A stretch of 64,000 bases of DNA, taken from contig DASSYR010000031.1 in assembly GCA_035703165.1 (NCBI GenBank), positions 21,433 through 85,432 on the forward strand, given 5' to 3'. Both the position numbers and the translations under genes were made by a program. The notes beneath the pieces were generated by a model. The model was not told the DNA's origin, searched no databases, and was given only the letters and a program-made list of their open reading frames with translations. Below are positions 54,303 to 63,615 of this stretch, piece by piece (the first letter of the stretch is position 1; each line of letters opens with the position of its first letter). The stretch comes from AWTP1-9 sp035703165 (GTDB lineage Bacteria; Bacteroidota; Bacteroidia; Chitinophagales; Chitinophagaceae).

Positions 54303-54344
54303 AAATAAAAAGAAGCTGTCTTATTAAGCAATTAGAGCAGCCTC
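54303..54344 (-). terminator. Terminator of the glucokinase gene
   Basis: On the minus strand GAGGCTG (54338-54344) pairs with CAGCTTC (54312-54318), one G-T pair, followed by TTTTTATT. It is 22 nt beyond the glucokinase stop. Confidence 0.55.
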
Positions 54345-54366
54345 TGAGTATGATTTTTTTAAATAA

Positions 54367-55350
54367 TTATTTCATTTCCCACGCCAGGGCACTCGCTCCA
54401 AGTATAGCAGCATCAGATTCTTTTAAATGACTAATTAACAATTTAACCTTGTTTTGAAATACTTTTAAGAGGTTAGATTCCATGTGTTCCCGGGTAGGTT
54501 TTAAAATTAAGTCTCCTGCTTTTGTCAGCCCGCCAAATAAAACTATAGCTTCGGGACTACTAAACATAACAGCATTTGCCAGCGCTAATCCAAGAATTTT
54601 TCCGGTAAACTCAAAAACTTCCAGGGCAAGTTTATCACCTTGTATGGCGGCTTCATATACTGCTTTTGAATCCAGTTTATCTGCAGGAATTTTTCTTAAC
54701 AAGCTATCTTCTTTGCTTTTTTCCATTAACTCAATGGCCGTAAGCTTTACACCGGTAGCAGAAGCATAACTCTCCAGCGACCCCCTTTTCCCTGTTCCCT
54801 GATGTAACCTTCCATCAGGAATAATAATGGTATGCCCCAATTCTCCGGCAAAGCCATCGTGACCATAAATGAGTTGGCCATTGGCAATGATGCCGCTACC
54901 CACTCCGGTGCCCAGTGTAATCATAATAAAATCCTTCATATCCTTAGCCGCCCCATATAACATTTCGCCCAAAGCCGCTGCATTGGCATCATTAGTAAGT
55001 ACAACAGGTAAGTTAAATTTTTCTTCAATCATTTTTGCCAACGGAATTATTCCCTTCCACGGCAAATTAGGAGCATACTCTATAGTTCCCGTATAATAAT
55101 TACCGTTAGGAGCTCCTACACCGATCCCTTTCATACGTCCTATGCCGCCTGCTTTTTCAATAAGTTCACCCAGGTTTTTTCGTAATTCATCTATAAACGA
55201 CTCAATTTCTTTGTGATTTTTTGTTGACATTTCTCCGGAAAATAAAACATTACCGTCCCTGTCAACAATGCCATACTTGGTGCCAGTGCCTCCAATATCT
55301 ACACCAATGGCAAGTTGCGGTAAAGTAGTGGATGCTGTTTTTTTTGACAT
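54367..55350 (-). CDS. ROK family glucokinase
   Basis: A 327-aa sugar kinase. ATP and sugar motifs: AIGVDIGGTGTKYGIVDRDG near the N-terminus, ENAxxLGxGVG-like LTNDANAAALGEML and LGTGVGSGIIANGQLI, HTIIIPDG, and IVLFGGLTKAG near the C-terminus. The usual ROK zinc signature (C-x-C-G-x-x-G-C) is replaced by HQGTGKRGS, so no zinc site. Phosphorylates glucose released by MalQ or the GH13 enzyme, by context. Runs leftward, with the sugar transporter gene upstream. Confidence 0.92.
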   Translation of the reverse strand: MSKKTASTTLPQLAIGVDIGGTGTKYGIVDRDGNVLFSGEMSTKNHKEIESFIDELRKNLGELIEKAGGIGRMKGIGVGAPNGNYYTGTIEYAPNLPWKGIIPLAKMIEEKFNLPVVLTNDANAAALGEMLYGAAKDMKDFIMITLGTGVGSGIIANGQLIYGHDGFAGELGHTIIIPDGRLHQGTGKRGSLESYASATGVKLTAIELMEKSKEDSLLRKIPADKLDSKAVYEAAIQGDKLALEVFEFTGKILGLALANAVMFSSPEAIVLFGGLTKAGDLILKPTREHMESNLLKVFQNKVKLLISHLKESDAAILGASALAWEMK

Positions 55351-55387
55351 TGCTCTTAATTAATTTTTCTTAAACCAAAACGAACGT

Positions 55388-57046
55388 TTAATGACCACTT
55401 GAGGCCAGCTCCTTATCAAAATCTATTCCCTGTTTTTGCAAAATAGCTTTTACTCTCCAGGCAAAAAAAGCCAAATAAGCAAAGCAAAATACCGTAACCC
55501 AGTAAGATGCATGAATGCCTATAACATCTGCTAATTTTCCCTGGATAGGGGGAATGATAGCGCCACCCAGAATCATCATTATTAAAAAGGCAGAACCCTG
55601 GGAAGTATATTTGCCCAAACCTGCAATGGAAAGCGAGAATATACAAGGCCACATAATAGAGCAAAACAAGCCCCCGCTGAGGAAAGAATAAACAGCTACA
55701 GTTCCGGTAGTCATCATTCCTATTACCATGGCCGCAACGCCTAAAAAGCTAAACACTAATAATGTTAATGCAGGCTTTTCCTGGCTGATAAAGAATGCAA
55801 TAATTTGTACTATTACACATATTACGTAGTAATAAAGTGGACTCATATCGTTATTAGCAATCGTATTAACTCCAATTACTATTCCAAACGCAATTAACGG
55901 TACCAAAACCATTAATAAACTTTTCATTGATTTTGTCGGGTTAAAAACGGGAATCGCCCCGGTCCATCTGCCAATCATTAAGCTTCCCCAATACATGGAA
56001 ATGAAAGGAGCCACCTGGGCAGCCTGGTATCCACCAAATTCAGGTTGTTTCATTAATTCCCCCAAATTACTTTGTATGGTTACTTCTACTCCCACGTAAG
56101 TAAAAATGCCCAGCATTCCTAATACCAGTTGGGGATACTTCATGGCACCCCAGCCGGATTCATTTTTCTTTGCACTTACGTTTGAATATAATAGACCAAA
56201 CACAATGATTGCAATAGCGCCTAGCAACCATTTCATACGATAAATTTCTAATGTATGTTTTTCTTCATCAGAAGAGGGAATGGATTTGTAGCTATTGAAT
56301 ACGGGTATAAAAATAAAAGCCAGCAAAATAGTAATAACAATTAATAAGGTTGTGGCCTTATTAGAGTGTTCAATTTCGGCTTCTGATTTTCCTGCAGGTA
56401 ACTTTTTAGAAGAGTAAAATAATAACGCTGCTAATAAAAACAATCCACCTACTGCGGCGTACAAAATGGTTACGGTATCTAATTTAAGCGAAGCGATTTG
56501 CTCATCCGAAATACTGGTTGACCCGAACAGGGCAAGTGCAACAACAATGGGGCCTATCATGGTGCCAAATGAATTAATCCCTCCTCCAAGGTTAACACGA
56601 TGTGTACTGGTAGCCGGGTCGCCCATAGAAATAGCAAAGGGCTGTGCACAGGTTTGTTGTAAGGAAAAGCCCAAAGCCACAATAAATAATGCAGAAAGAA
56701 TTCCTGCAAATCCACCATAGTTTACAGCTATAATCATAGATATAGCACCTAATATTGAAAAAAGTAACCCATAAATAATGCCCTTTTTATACCCCCATTG
56801 AGCAACTAAGTCTTTACCCCTTGTTGTTCCGATCAAATATAAAATAAGTGCTCCTGCATAATAGGCAAAATAGAAAGCCGTGTCAATTAATTGACTTTGA
56901 AACTGATCAAGATTAAAATAATGTTTGCAAAAAGGGATAAATACCCCATTTGAAGCAGCAATAAATCCCCAAAAGAAAAATACAGTTACTAAAGTAGCTA
57001 AAGCGCCGGTATTGGTATTCTGTTTCTGAGACTGCGTCTGGCTCAT
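55388..57046 (-). CDS. FHS-type sugar MFS transporter (enlarged)
   Basis: A 552-aa transporter related to the glucose/galactose (FHS) group: TVFFFWGFIAASNGVFIPFCKHYFNLDQFQSQLIDTAFYFAYYAGA near the N-terminus and EQCAQPFAISM-like QQTCAQPFAISMGDP. It exceeds the usual about 430 aa because the central loop carries an extra region with two hydrophobic segments (ATTLLIVITILLAFIFIPVF and WLLGAIAIIVFGLLYS). Probably imports glucose or galactose for the linked glucokinase gene, 37 nt downstream. Confidence 0.93.
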   Translation of the reverse strand: MSQTQSQKQNTNTGALATLVTVFFFWGFIAASNGVFIPFCKHYFNLDQFQSQLIDTAFYFAYYAGALILYLIGTTRGKDLVAQWGYKKGIIYGLLFSILGAISMIIAVNYGGFAGILSALFIVALGFSLQQTCAQPFAISMGDPATSTHRVNLGGGINSFGTMIGPIVVALALFGSTSISDEQIASLKLDTVTILYAAVGGLFLLAALLFYSSKKLPAGKSEAEIEHSNKATTLLIVITILLAFIFIPVFNSYKSIPSSDEEKHTLEIYRMKWLLGAIAIIVFGLLYSNVSAKKNESGWGAMKYPQLVLGMLGIFTYVGVEVTIQSNLGELMKQPEFGGYQAAQVAPFISMYWGSLMIGRWTGAIPVFNPTKSMKSLLMVLVPLIAFGIVIGVNTIANNDMSPLYYYVICVIVQIIAFFISQEKPALTLLVFSFLGVAAMVIGMMTTGTVAVYSFLSGGLFCSIMWPCIFSLSIAGLGKYTSQGSAFLIMMILGGAIIPPIQGKLADVIGIHASYWVTVFCFAYLAFFAWRVKAILQKQGIDFDKELASSGH

Positions 57047-57250
57047 AACGATTGTTTATTTTAAGATTAAAGGAGCTTGAAAATAAACAGTTTTTTTAAA
57101 AGCGTAAAAATTAAGTTGTTTTCTGATTACATATACAATGTTTTTATTTTATATGAGCCTTATTGAACAATATTGTAATAATTCAGGATAGGAGTTTGCA
57201 TATTGGTAAATCCTGCCTAAATTGATAACTGTTTGTACAAAATTTACAAT

Positions 57251-58666
57251 ATGGAAATTTTACATATAAGCGCAGAGTGTTATCCGGTAGCCAAGGCAGG
57301 AGGATTAGGCGACGTTGTAGGTACTTTACCAAAATATTTAAATAAAGCAGGCCATATTGCCAAAGTAGTTATTCCTATGTACAGAACTCCTTTTTTAATG
57401 AATCATGAGTGGGAAGTGGTGCATAAAGCATATTCCAATTTAGGTTCCTGGAATTTTGAGTTTACTGTGATTAAAGAAAAGACTAACAAATTAGGTTTCG
57501 ATTTGTATTTAGTTGACATAAATGGTTTGCTGGATCGGGAAAAAATTTATGGGTATGATGATGATGCTGACCGATTTCTTGCTTTTCAAATTACTGTGCT
57601 GGACTGGGTAAATACCTGGAATTATAAGCCGGATGTAGTACATGTTCACGATCACCATACCGGATTAATTCCTTTTATGATGAAGTACTGTTTTAAATAC
57701 AGTAATTTAAAATACATACCTACAGTTATAACCATACATAATGCCCAATACCAGGGATGGATGAATTGGGATAAAAACTCGTATATCCCAGAATTTGATA
57801 GTTGGAAATGGGGAAATCTCGACTGGCAAAATACCATAAACCCCCTGGCAAGTGGCATTAAATGTGCGTGGCGGGTAACAACAGTGAGTTGGAATTATTT
57901 AAGTGAATTGAAAATTGAAGCAAACGGATTAGAGGCTTTATTTGAGTATGAAAAAGGGAAATGCGTGGGAATATTAAATGGTATTGACACGAATGTATGG
58001 GATCCCTCAAAAGATAGGTATATTAAAAATCATTTTTCAATAAAAGATGTTGAAGCGGGCAAAGCAAAAAATAAGGCAGCGTTATGCGAAACTTTTAATC
58101 TGGATTTTGATAAGCCCCTTTTTATTTTCATTGGACGATTGGTTGGAGAAAAAGGAGCCGAATTGCTTCCCGATGTAATAGGAGACAGCTTTTATTACAT
58201 TGGCAGAAAAATGAATTTTTTGATACTGGGTAGCGGAGAGCCTGAGGTGGAACGTCGTTTAGAGGCATTAAAAGCGTTTAGCTTTGGTGATTATAATGTA
58301 TATATTGGTTATAATGAATCATTAAGTCATTTAATGTATGCCGGTGCAGATTTTTTGTTAATGCCGTCGCGGGTGGAGCCTTGTGGATTAAACCAAATGT
58401 ATGCTATGCGATATGGAACTGTGCCAATTGTACGCAAAACAGGCGGGTTAATTGATACTGTTAAAGATATGGGAGAACCGGGGGGATATGGTATAACCCA
58501 TAGCCAGGCTACAGTAGGAGATGTTTGCCACGGAGTGTGGCGGGCAATGGAATTGTACCATCATAAAGAAAAACTGGAGGAGGTGAGAAAAACTATGATG
58601 AACCTGGATTTTAGCTGGGAAACCAGTGTGCAACATTATATTGAAGTGTATCAAAGTTTAAAATAA
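57251..58666 (+). CDS. glgA: Glycogen synthase, ADP-glucose type
   Basis: A 471-aa GT5 enzyme from the ATG at 57251 (a TTG six codons upstream is unlikely). The substrate-binding loop is EVYPVAKAGGLGDVVGTLP-like: ECYPVAKAGGLGDVVG. Other marks: DVVHVHDHHTGLIP, the SRVEPCGLNQMYAMRYGT and RKTGGLIDTV motifs of the ADP-glucose site. It adds glucose from ADP-glucose to glycogen. Followed by glgC 46 nt later. Confidence 0.95.
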   Translation: MEILHISAECYPVAKAGGLGDVVGTLPKYLNKAGHIAKVVIPMYRTPFLMNHEWEVVHKAYSNLGSWNFEFTVIKEKTNKLGFDLYLVDINGLLDREKIYGYDDDADRFLAFQITVLDWVNTWNYKPDVVHVHDHHTGLIPFMMKYCFKYSNLKYIPTVITIHNAQYQGWMNWDKNSYIPEFDSWKWGNLDWQNTINPLASGIKCAWRVTTVSWNYLSELKIEANGLEALFEYEKGKCVGILNGIDTNVWDPSKDRYIKNHFSIKDVEAGKAKNKAALCETFNLDFDKPLFIFIGRLVGEKGAELLPDVIGDSFYYIGRKMNFLILGSGEPEVERRLEALKAFSFGDYNVYIGYNESLSHLMYAGADFLLMPSRVEPCGLNQMYAMRYGTVPIVRKTGGLIDTVKDMGEPGGYGITHSQATVGDVCHGVWRAMELYHHKEKLEEVRKTMMNLDFSWETSVQHYIEVYQSLK

Positions 58667-58712
58667 TTCAGTTAACTTTCATTCACAATTCTTCATTGTT
58701 AACTAATCATAT

Positions 58713-59990
58713 ATGATAAGCAAACGTATTATAGCGGTTATTCTCGGTGGTGGTGCTGGGTCAAGGCTCTATCCATTAACAGCCAGCAGAAGCAAACCGG
58801 CTGTTCCTATTGCCGGTAAATATCGTTTGGTGGATATACCTATTTCCAATTGTATTAATTCGAGCATCAATAGAATGTTTGTGCTAACACAGTTCAATTC
58901 TGCTTCCTTAAACAGGCATATTAAAAACACATATCACTTTAGCGCCTTTAGTTCAGCGTTTGTAGATATACTAGCAGCCGAACAAACGCCAGATAACCAG
59001 GGTTGGTACCAGGGGACCGCAGATGCTGTACGGCAAAGTTTGCGTCATATAACTCCATTTGAAAGCGACTTTGTATTAATTCTTTCCGGCGACCAATTAT
59101 ACCAAATGGATTTTCAGGTTATGCTTAATAATCACATTCAGCAGGAAGCCGATATTTCTATTGCCACCATTCCGGTTGGAGAAAGAGAGGCGCCGGAGTT
59201 TGGTATTTTAAAAGAAAATGCCAGTGGTTTCATAAGTTCTTTTATTGAAAAACCCCAAAAAGAAGTGTTAGCCGAATGGACAAGTGATACCGGTGAGAAT
59301 ATGAAACGCATGGGTAGAAATTACCTGGCTAGTATGGGTATTTATATCTTCAACCGCAAATTGTTATTTGATTTATTGGAAACAGAAAAAAAAGATGCAA
59401 CCGATTTTGGAAAAGAAATAATACCCGAATCTATTGGTAAATACAAAGTAGCAAGTTATCAGTACGATGGTTATTGGACAGACATTGGGAATATTTATTC
59501 TTTTTTTGAAGCAAACCTCGGGTTAACAGCAGATATTCCGGATTTTAATTTGTTTGATAACAGCAAGGCGATATATACCCGCAGTCGAATGCTGCCCCCG
59601 GCTAAAATTAGCGGTACTACATTGGAAAAGACATTGGTAACAGAAGGTTGTATAATAAATGCCAGTCGTGTTGAAATGAGTGTAGTAGGTATTCGCAGTC
59701 GTATTGGCTATGGAACTACCGTTGTTAGCAGTTATATTATGGGTTGTGATTATTATGAAACCCTGGAAGAAATGCAATACTCATTGCAAAGAGGTCTGCC
59801 TAAATTGGGTATTGGAGAACGCTGTTATATACGGAATGCGATTATTGATAAAAATTGTCGTATTGGCAATGATGTTCGCATTAATGGCGGACATCATTTG
59901 GAAAATACTGATCATTCTTTGTACGCGGTAAAGGATGGAATTGTAGTGGTGAAAAAAGGTGCCATCTTACCCGATGGATTTGTAATTTAA
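58713..59990 (+). CDS. glgC: Glucose-1-phosphate adenylyltransferase
   Basis: A 425-aa ADP-glucose pyrophosphorylase: GGGAGSRLYPLTASRSKPAVPIAGKYRLVDIPISNC opens the nucleotidyltransferase domain; ILSGDQLYQMDF and the FIEKP sugar-phosphate motif follow. The C-terminal half is a left-handed beta-helix with hexapeptide-like repeats. Supplies ADP-glucose to GlgA, and is the usual control point of glycogen synthesis. Confidence 0.95.
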   Translation: MISKRIIAVILGGGAGSRLYPLTASRSKPAVPIAGKYRLVDIPISNCINSSINRMFVLTQFNSASLNRHIKNTYHFSAFSSAFVDILAAEQTPDNQGWYQGTADAVRQSLRHITPFESDFVLILSGDQLYQMDFQVMLNNHIQQEADISIATIPVGEREAPEFGILKENASGFISSFIEKPQKEVLAEWTSDTGENMKRMGRNYLASMGIYIFNRKLLFDLLETEKKDATDFGKEIIPESIGKYKVASYQYDGYWTDIGNIYSFFEANLGLTADIPDFNLFDNSKAIYTRSRMLPPAKISGTTLEKTLVTEGCIINASRVEMSVVGIRSRIGYGTTVVSSYIMGCDYYETLEEMQYSLQRGLPKLGIGERCYIRNAIIDKNCRIGNDVRINGGHHLENTDHSLYAVKDGIVVVKKGAILPDGFVI

Positions 59991-60159
59991 ATTCATCTTA
60001 TAAAATTTTATAATTCAATTGCCATTATTTTAAGCAATGTTTTTTGTTTCGCTTAAGTTCTTATCTTACACGAATCAAATAAATTAAATAATCTGAAATT
60101 GTAATCCCGAACGTTTCAGAATTTTAATTAAAAACCTCTTTCGGGAAGGGATAAAAAAT

Positions 60160-61683
60160 ATGTCAACAGCCGCAAGTTTAAAAAAATCAAAACCAATCCT
60201 CTCTTTTCAGCAAATCATTAATATGAGTGTTGGTTTTTTGGGAATACAGTTTGCTTTTGGGTTACAGAATGCAAATGTGAGCCGAATTTTTCAATCTTTA
60301 GGTGCTGAGATTGATGAAATACCGATTTTATGGATAGCCGCTCCCCTAACAGGACTTATTGTTCAGCCGATAATTGGCTATATGAGTGATAAAACATGGC
60401 TGGGGAGATTTGGGAGAAGGAGGCCTTATTTTTTAATAGGAGCTATTTTGGCATCCTTCGCTTTATTTGTATTTCCCAATGCAAATGTTTTGTGGATGGC
60501 AGCCATGTTGTTGTGGCTGCTCGATGCTTCTATCAATGTTTCCATGGAGCCTTTTCGTGCTTTTGTAGGAGATATGTTGCCGGATTCGCAACGTACAACC
60601 GGCTTTGCTGCTCAAAGTTTTTTCATTGGTATCGGTGCGGTAATCTCTTCCATGCTGCCATATATTCTTGAGAAGTTTAAAATTTCAAACGAAGCAGCAC
60701 CGGGTTCAATACCCTCAACGGTAAGCATATCTTTTTATGCAGGTGCGGTTGTTTTTATAGTAGCTATAGCCTACACAGTTTTTAGCACCAAAGAATATTC
60801 GCCAGAGGAAATGAAATCGTTCGGAGAAATAAAGGAAAGCGATGTATCTGAAAAAAATATTAAAACAGCTTACCATACTTTTATCCAAAAAGGAACAATA
60901 TGGTTATTAATTGGCCTTGTCCTTTCTGCACTTTTGTATTACTATAACGTCACTTCCAGCAATAAGCTTGAAAAAGAATTGTATGTACTCACCTTGGGTA
61001 TTGCCGCTTACGGCATATTTCAGTTGCTGGCAGGTCTATTTCACAAAGCTAAAAATAGTAATGGCTTGGTAGAGATTATGGATGATCTTGGTCATCTTCC
61101 CGAAACCATGAAAAAATTAGCCGTTGTACAATTTTTTTCTTGGTTTGCCTTGTTTTCCATGTGGATATACTCTACACCTGCATTAGCACAATATCTTTAT
61201 AATACTACAGATACTTCTTCTGAAGCATATAACAAGATAGGTAATTGGGTAGGAGTGTTGTTTGCTTTTTACAATGGATTTTCTGCATTATTTGCTTTTT
61301 TACTTCCTTTATTGGCAAAAAAATATTCAAGACCGGTTACGCACATGATTGCATTAATAGCAGGTGGAGTTGGTCTGATTTCTTTTTTAGTTTTTAAAAA
61401 CGAGGATTTCCTTATTATCAGCATGGCCGGGATTGGCTTTGCCTGGTCCAGTATTCTCGCAATGCCATATTCAATGCTAACACAGTCGCTACCGGCACAC
61501 AAAATGGGGGTATATATGGGCATTTTTAACTTTTTTATTGTTATCCCACAAATATTAGCGGCTACTTTACTGGGAGTTTTTACAAAACATTTATTTAATA
61601 ACCAGGCTATATATGCTATTGTTATGGGAGGATGCTCAATGATAATTGCTGCAATACTTACATTAAGATTAAAAGATAAATAG
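60160..61683 (+). CDS. MFS sugar transporter (SLC45/maltose-type)
   Basis: A 507-aa MFS protein of the maltose/sucrose type: PTGxxVQPxxGxxSD-like AAPLTGLIVQPIIGYMSDKTWLGRFGRRRPYF and NVSMEPFRAFVGDM. As in the FHS carrier, the central region carries two further hydrophobic segments (IWLLIGLVLSALLYYYN and ILGIAAYGIFQLLAGLF-like). Likely imports maltose or malto-oligosaccharides. It lies between glgC and the secreted GH13 gene on the same strand. Confidence 0.92.
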   Translation: MSTAASLKKSKPILSFQQIINMSVGFLGIQFAFGLQNANVSRIFQSLGAEIDEIPILWIAAPLTGLIVQPIIGYMSDKTWLGRFGRRRPYFLIGAILASFALFVFPNANVLWMAAMLLWLLDASINVSMEPFRAFVGDMLPDSQRTTGFAAQSFFIGIGAVISSMLPYILEKFKISNEAAPGSIPSTVSISFYAGAVVFIVAIAYTVFSTKEYSPEEMKSFGEIKESDVSEKNIKTAYHTFIQKGTIWLLIGLVLSALLYYYNVTSSNKLEKELYVLTLGIAAYGIFQLLAGLFHKAKNSNGLVEIMDDLGHLPETMKKLAVVQFFSWFALFSMWIYSTPALAQYLYNTTDTSSEAYNKIGNWVGVLFAFYNGFSALFAFLLPLLAKKYSRPVTHMIALIAGGVGLISFLVFKNEDFLIISMAGIGFAWSSILAMPYSMLTQSLPAHKMGVYMGIFNFFIVIPQILAATLLGVFTKHLFNNQAIYAIVMGGCSMIIAAILTLRLKDK

Positions 61684-61734
61684 CATTTTTTAGTTGCTCT
61701 TGTTGAATAATAAAGTTTACCTAAAAAGTTAATA

Positions 61735-63588
61735 ATGAAACGTTTTTTTGGTTTAATTATAGTTGTGTTGTTTGTTATAAACAGTTCATTTGCCCAGACA
61801 ATAGATATGTATCCTGCCAACTGGTGGACGGGTATGAAATGGAATAAAGTGCAATTGATGCTTCACGGTAATAATATCGGTAATGCGTATGGGTTTTCAA
61901 TTAATTATGAGGGTGTTCAACTAATAAAAATAAATAAGGTTGAAAATAGTAATTATGTTTTTCTTGATATTAATATTAATCAATCAGCAAGGCCCGGCAT
62001 TGTAAGAATTAATTTCAAAGAAAAAAATCAAGCTAAGTCCATTAATTTCTCTTTAAAGGCGAGACGGCCAGGTAACGGCACTTCGTTTGCCCAGGGGGTT
62101 ACTTCTGCTGATATCATGTATTTAATTATGCCTGATCGTTTTAGTAATGGCGACCCATCTAACGATCGAGTGCCAGGAATGCTTGATCAATCTTTAAGAC
62201 GCGATACCGTATTTAATCGTCATGGTGGCGATTTACAAGGAATTTATAATCATTTGGATTACCTGCAGGAATTGGGCGTTTCAGCTCTTTGGTTAAACCC
62301 GGTTATAGAAAATGATCGTCCCGAAAGAACAGAACACGGATACGCATTTACCAATCATTACAAAATTGACGCCCGTTTGGGTGGAGCGGATGCATATCAT
62401 GCATTAATTGATGAAACACATCGTAGAGGAATGAAAATAATACAAGATGCTGTTTACAACCATATTGACATTAATCATTTTTTTGTAAAAGACCAGCCTA
62501 CAAAAGATTGGTTGCATCAATGGCCCTCTTACACCAATACGCACTACAAAGACCAAACCTTATTTGATCCCTATGCTTCGACTATTGATAGAAAAATCAT
62601 GAGTAATGGTTGGTTTGTTAAAGAAATGCCCGACTTAAATCAAAATAATCCTTTTGTGGCAAACTTTTTAATTCAGCATGCAATTTGGAGTGTTGAGGAG
62701 TTTGGTATTGATGGATGGCGTGTAGATACTTATGCTTATAATGATTTAAATTTCATGAATCGTTGTAATAAGGCTTTGTACAACGAATATCCCAAAATTT
62801 CCATCTTTGGAGAGACATGGGTTCACGGAGTTATTAATCAAAGTTATTTTTGCGAGAACATTCTTATTACTTCTTATAAAAGCAATTTGCAGGCAACTAC
62901 GGATTTTCAAATGTTATTTTATGGAATACAGGCTGCCTTAACGGAACGATTTGGATGGACAGAGGGTCTGAGTCGGTTATATACTACCACTTCGCAAGAT
63001 ATAATGTACAAAAACCCTATGCGCCAGGTAATTTTTCTGGATAACCATGATATTTCACGTTTTTATTCTGTAGTAGGAGAAGATACGGCAAAATACAAGA
63101 TGGCTATTGCATGGTTGATGACTTTTCGTGGTATTCCGCAAATGTATTATGGGAATGAAATTTTAATGACCGGATTTACATCACCTAATGATGGTTATGT
63201 TCGACAGGATTTTCCTGGTGGGTGGGCCGGCGATGTTATGAATAAGTTTACCGAGTCAGGAAGAACAGCAAAAGAAAATGTAATTTTCAATTACTATAAA
63301 ACATTGATCGCATTTCGTAAAAATGCATCCGCTATTAAATCAGGAAAGTTAATGCAGTATTTCCCTGAGGATGGGGTGTATGTTTATTTCCGTTATGATA
63401 ATGCACAAACTATTATGGTTGTCATGAATCAAAACGACGGTGAAAAGACGATAGATCTTTCCCGGTTTAGCGAAAGACTAACCGGGTATAGTAAGGCTTA
63501 CGATGTAGAAACAGGGGCGACATTTAATTTGGAGAAGAAGCTAATTGTTCGGGGAAAACATGCATTGGTGTTGAATTTAAAAAAATAA
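61735..63588 (+). CDS. Secreted GH13 alpha-amylase family enzyme (cyclomaltodextrinase/neopullulanase type)
   Basis: A 617-aa protein with a signal peptide (MKRFFGLIIVVLFVINSSFAQ). An N-terminal Ig-like domain (about 20-115, cyclomaltodextrinase N-type) precedes the GH13 barrel: LGVSALWLNPV, QDAVYNHI, nucleophile Asp in GIDGWRVDTYAYN, acid/base Glu in ISIFGETWV, and FLDNHDISRF. Similar to SusA-like neopullulanases, which cut cyclodextrins, pullulan and maltodextrins in the periplasm. Follows the MFS gene by 51 nt; its products could feed that carrier. Confidence 0.94.
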   Translation: MKRFFGLIIVVLFVINSSFAQTIDMYPANWWTGMKWNKVQLMLHGNNIGNAYGFSINYEGVQLIKINKVENSNYVFLDININQSARPGIVRINFKEKNQAKSINFSLKARRPGNGTSFAQGVTSADIMYLIMPDRFSNGDPSNDRVPGMLDQSLRRDTVFNRHGGDLQGIYNHLDYLQELGVSALWLNPVIENDRPERTEHGYAFTNHYKIDARLGGADAYHALIDETHRRGMKIIQDAVYNHIDINHFFVKDQPTKDWLHQWPSYTNTHYKDQTLFDPYASTIDRKIMSNGWFVKEMPDLNQNNPFVANFLIQHAIWSVEEFGIDGWRVDTYAYNDLNFMNRCNKALYNEYPKISIFGETWVHGVINQSYFCENILITSYKSNLQATTDFQMLFYGIQAALTERFGWTEGLSRLYTTTSQDIMYKNPMRQVIFLDNHDISRFYSVVGEDTAKYKMAIAWLMTFRGIPQMYYGNEILMTGFTSPNDGYVRQDFPGGWAGDVMNKFTESGRTAKENVIFNYYKTLIAFRKNASAIKSGKLMQYFPEDGVYVYFRYDNAQTIMVVMNQNDGEKTIDLSRFSERLTGYSKAYDVETGATFNLEKKLIVRGKHALVLNLKK

Positions 63589-63615
63589 CTATTACTTATA
63601 AAGCCCCGGTTATAC

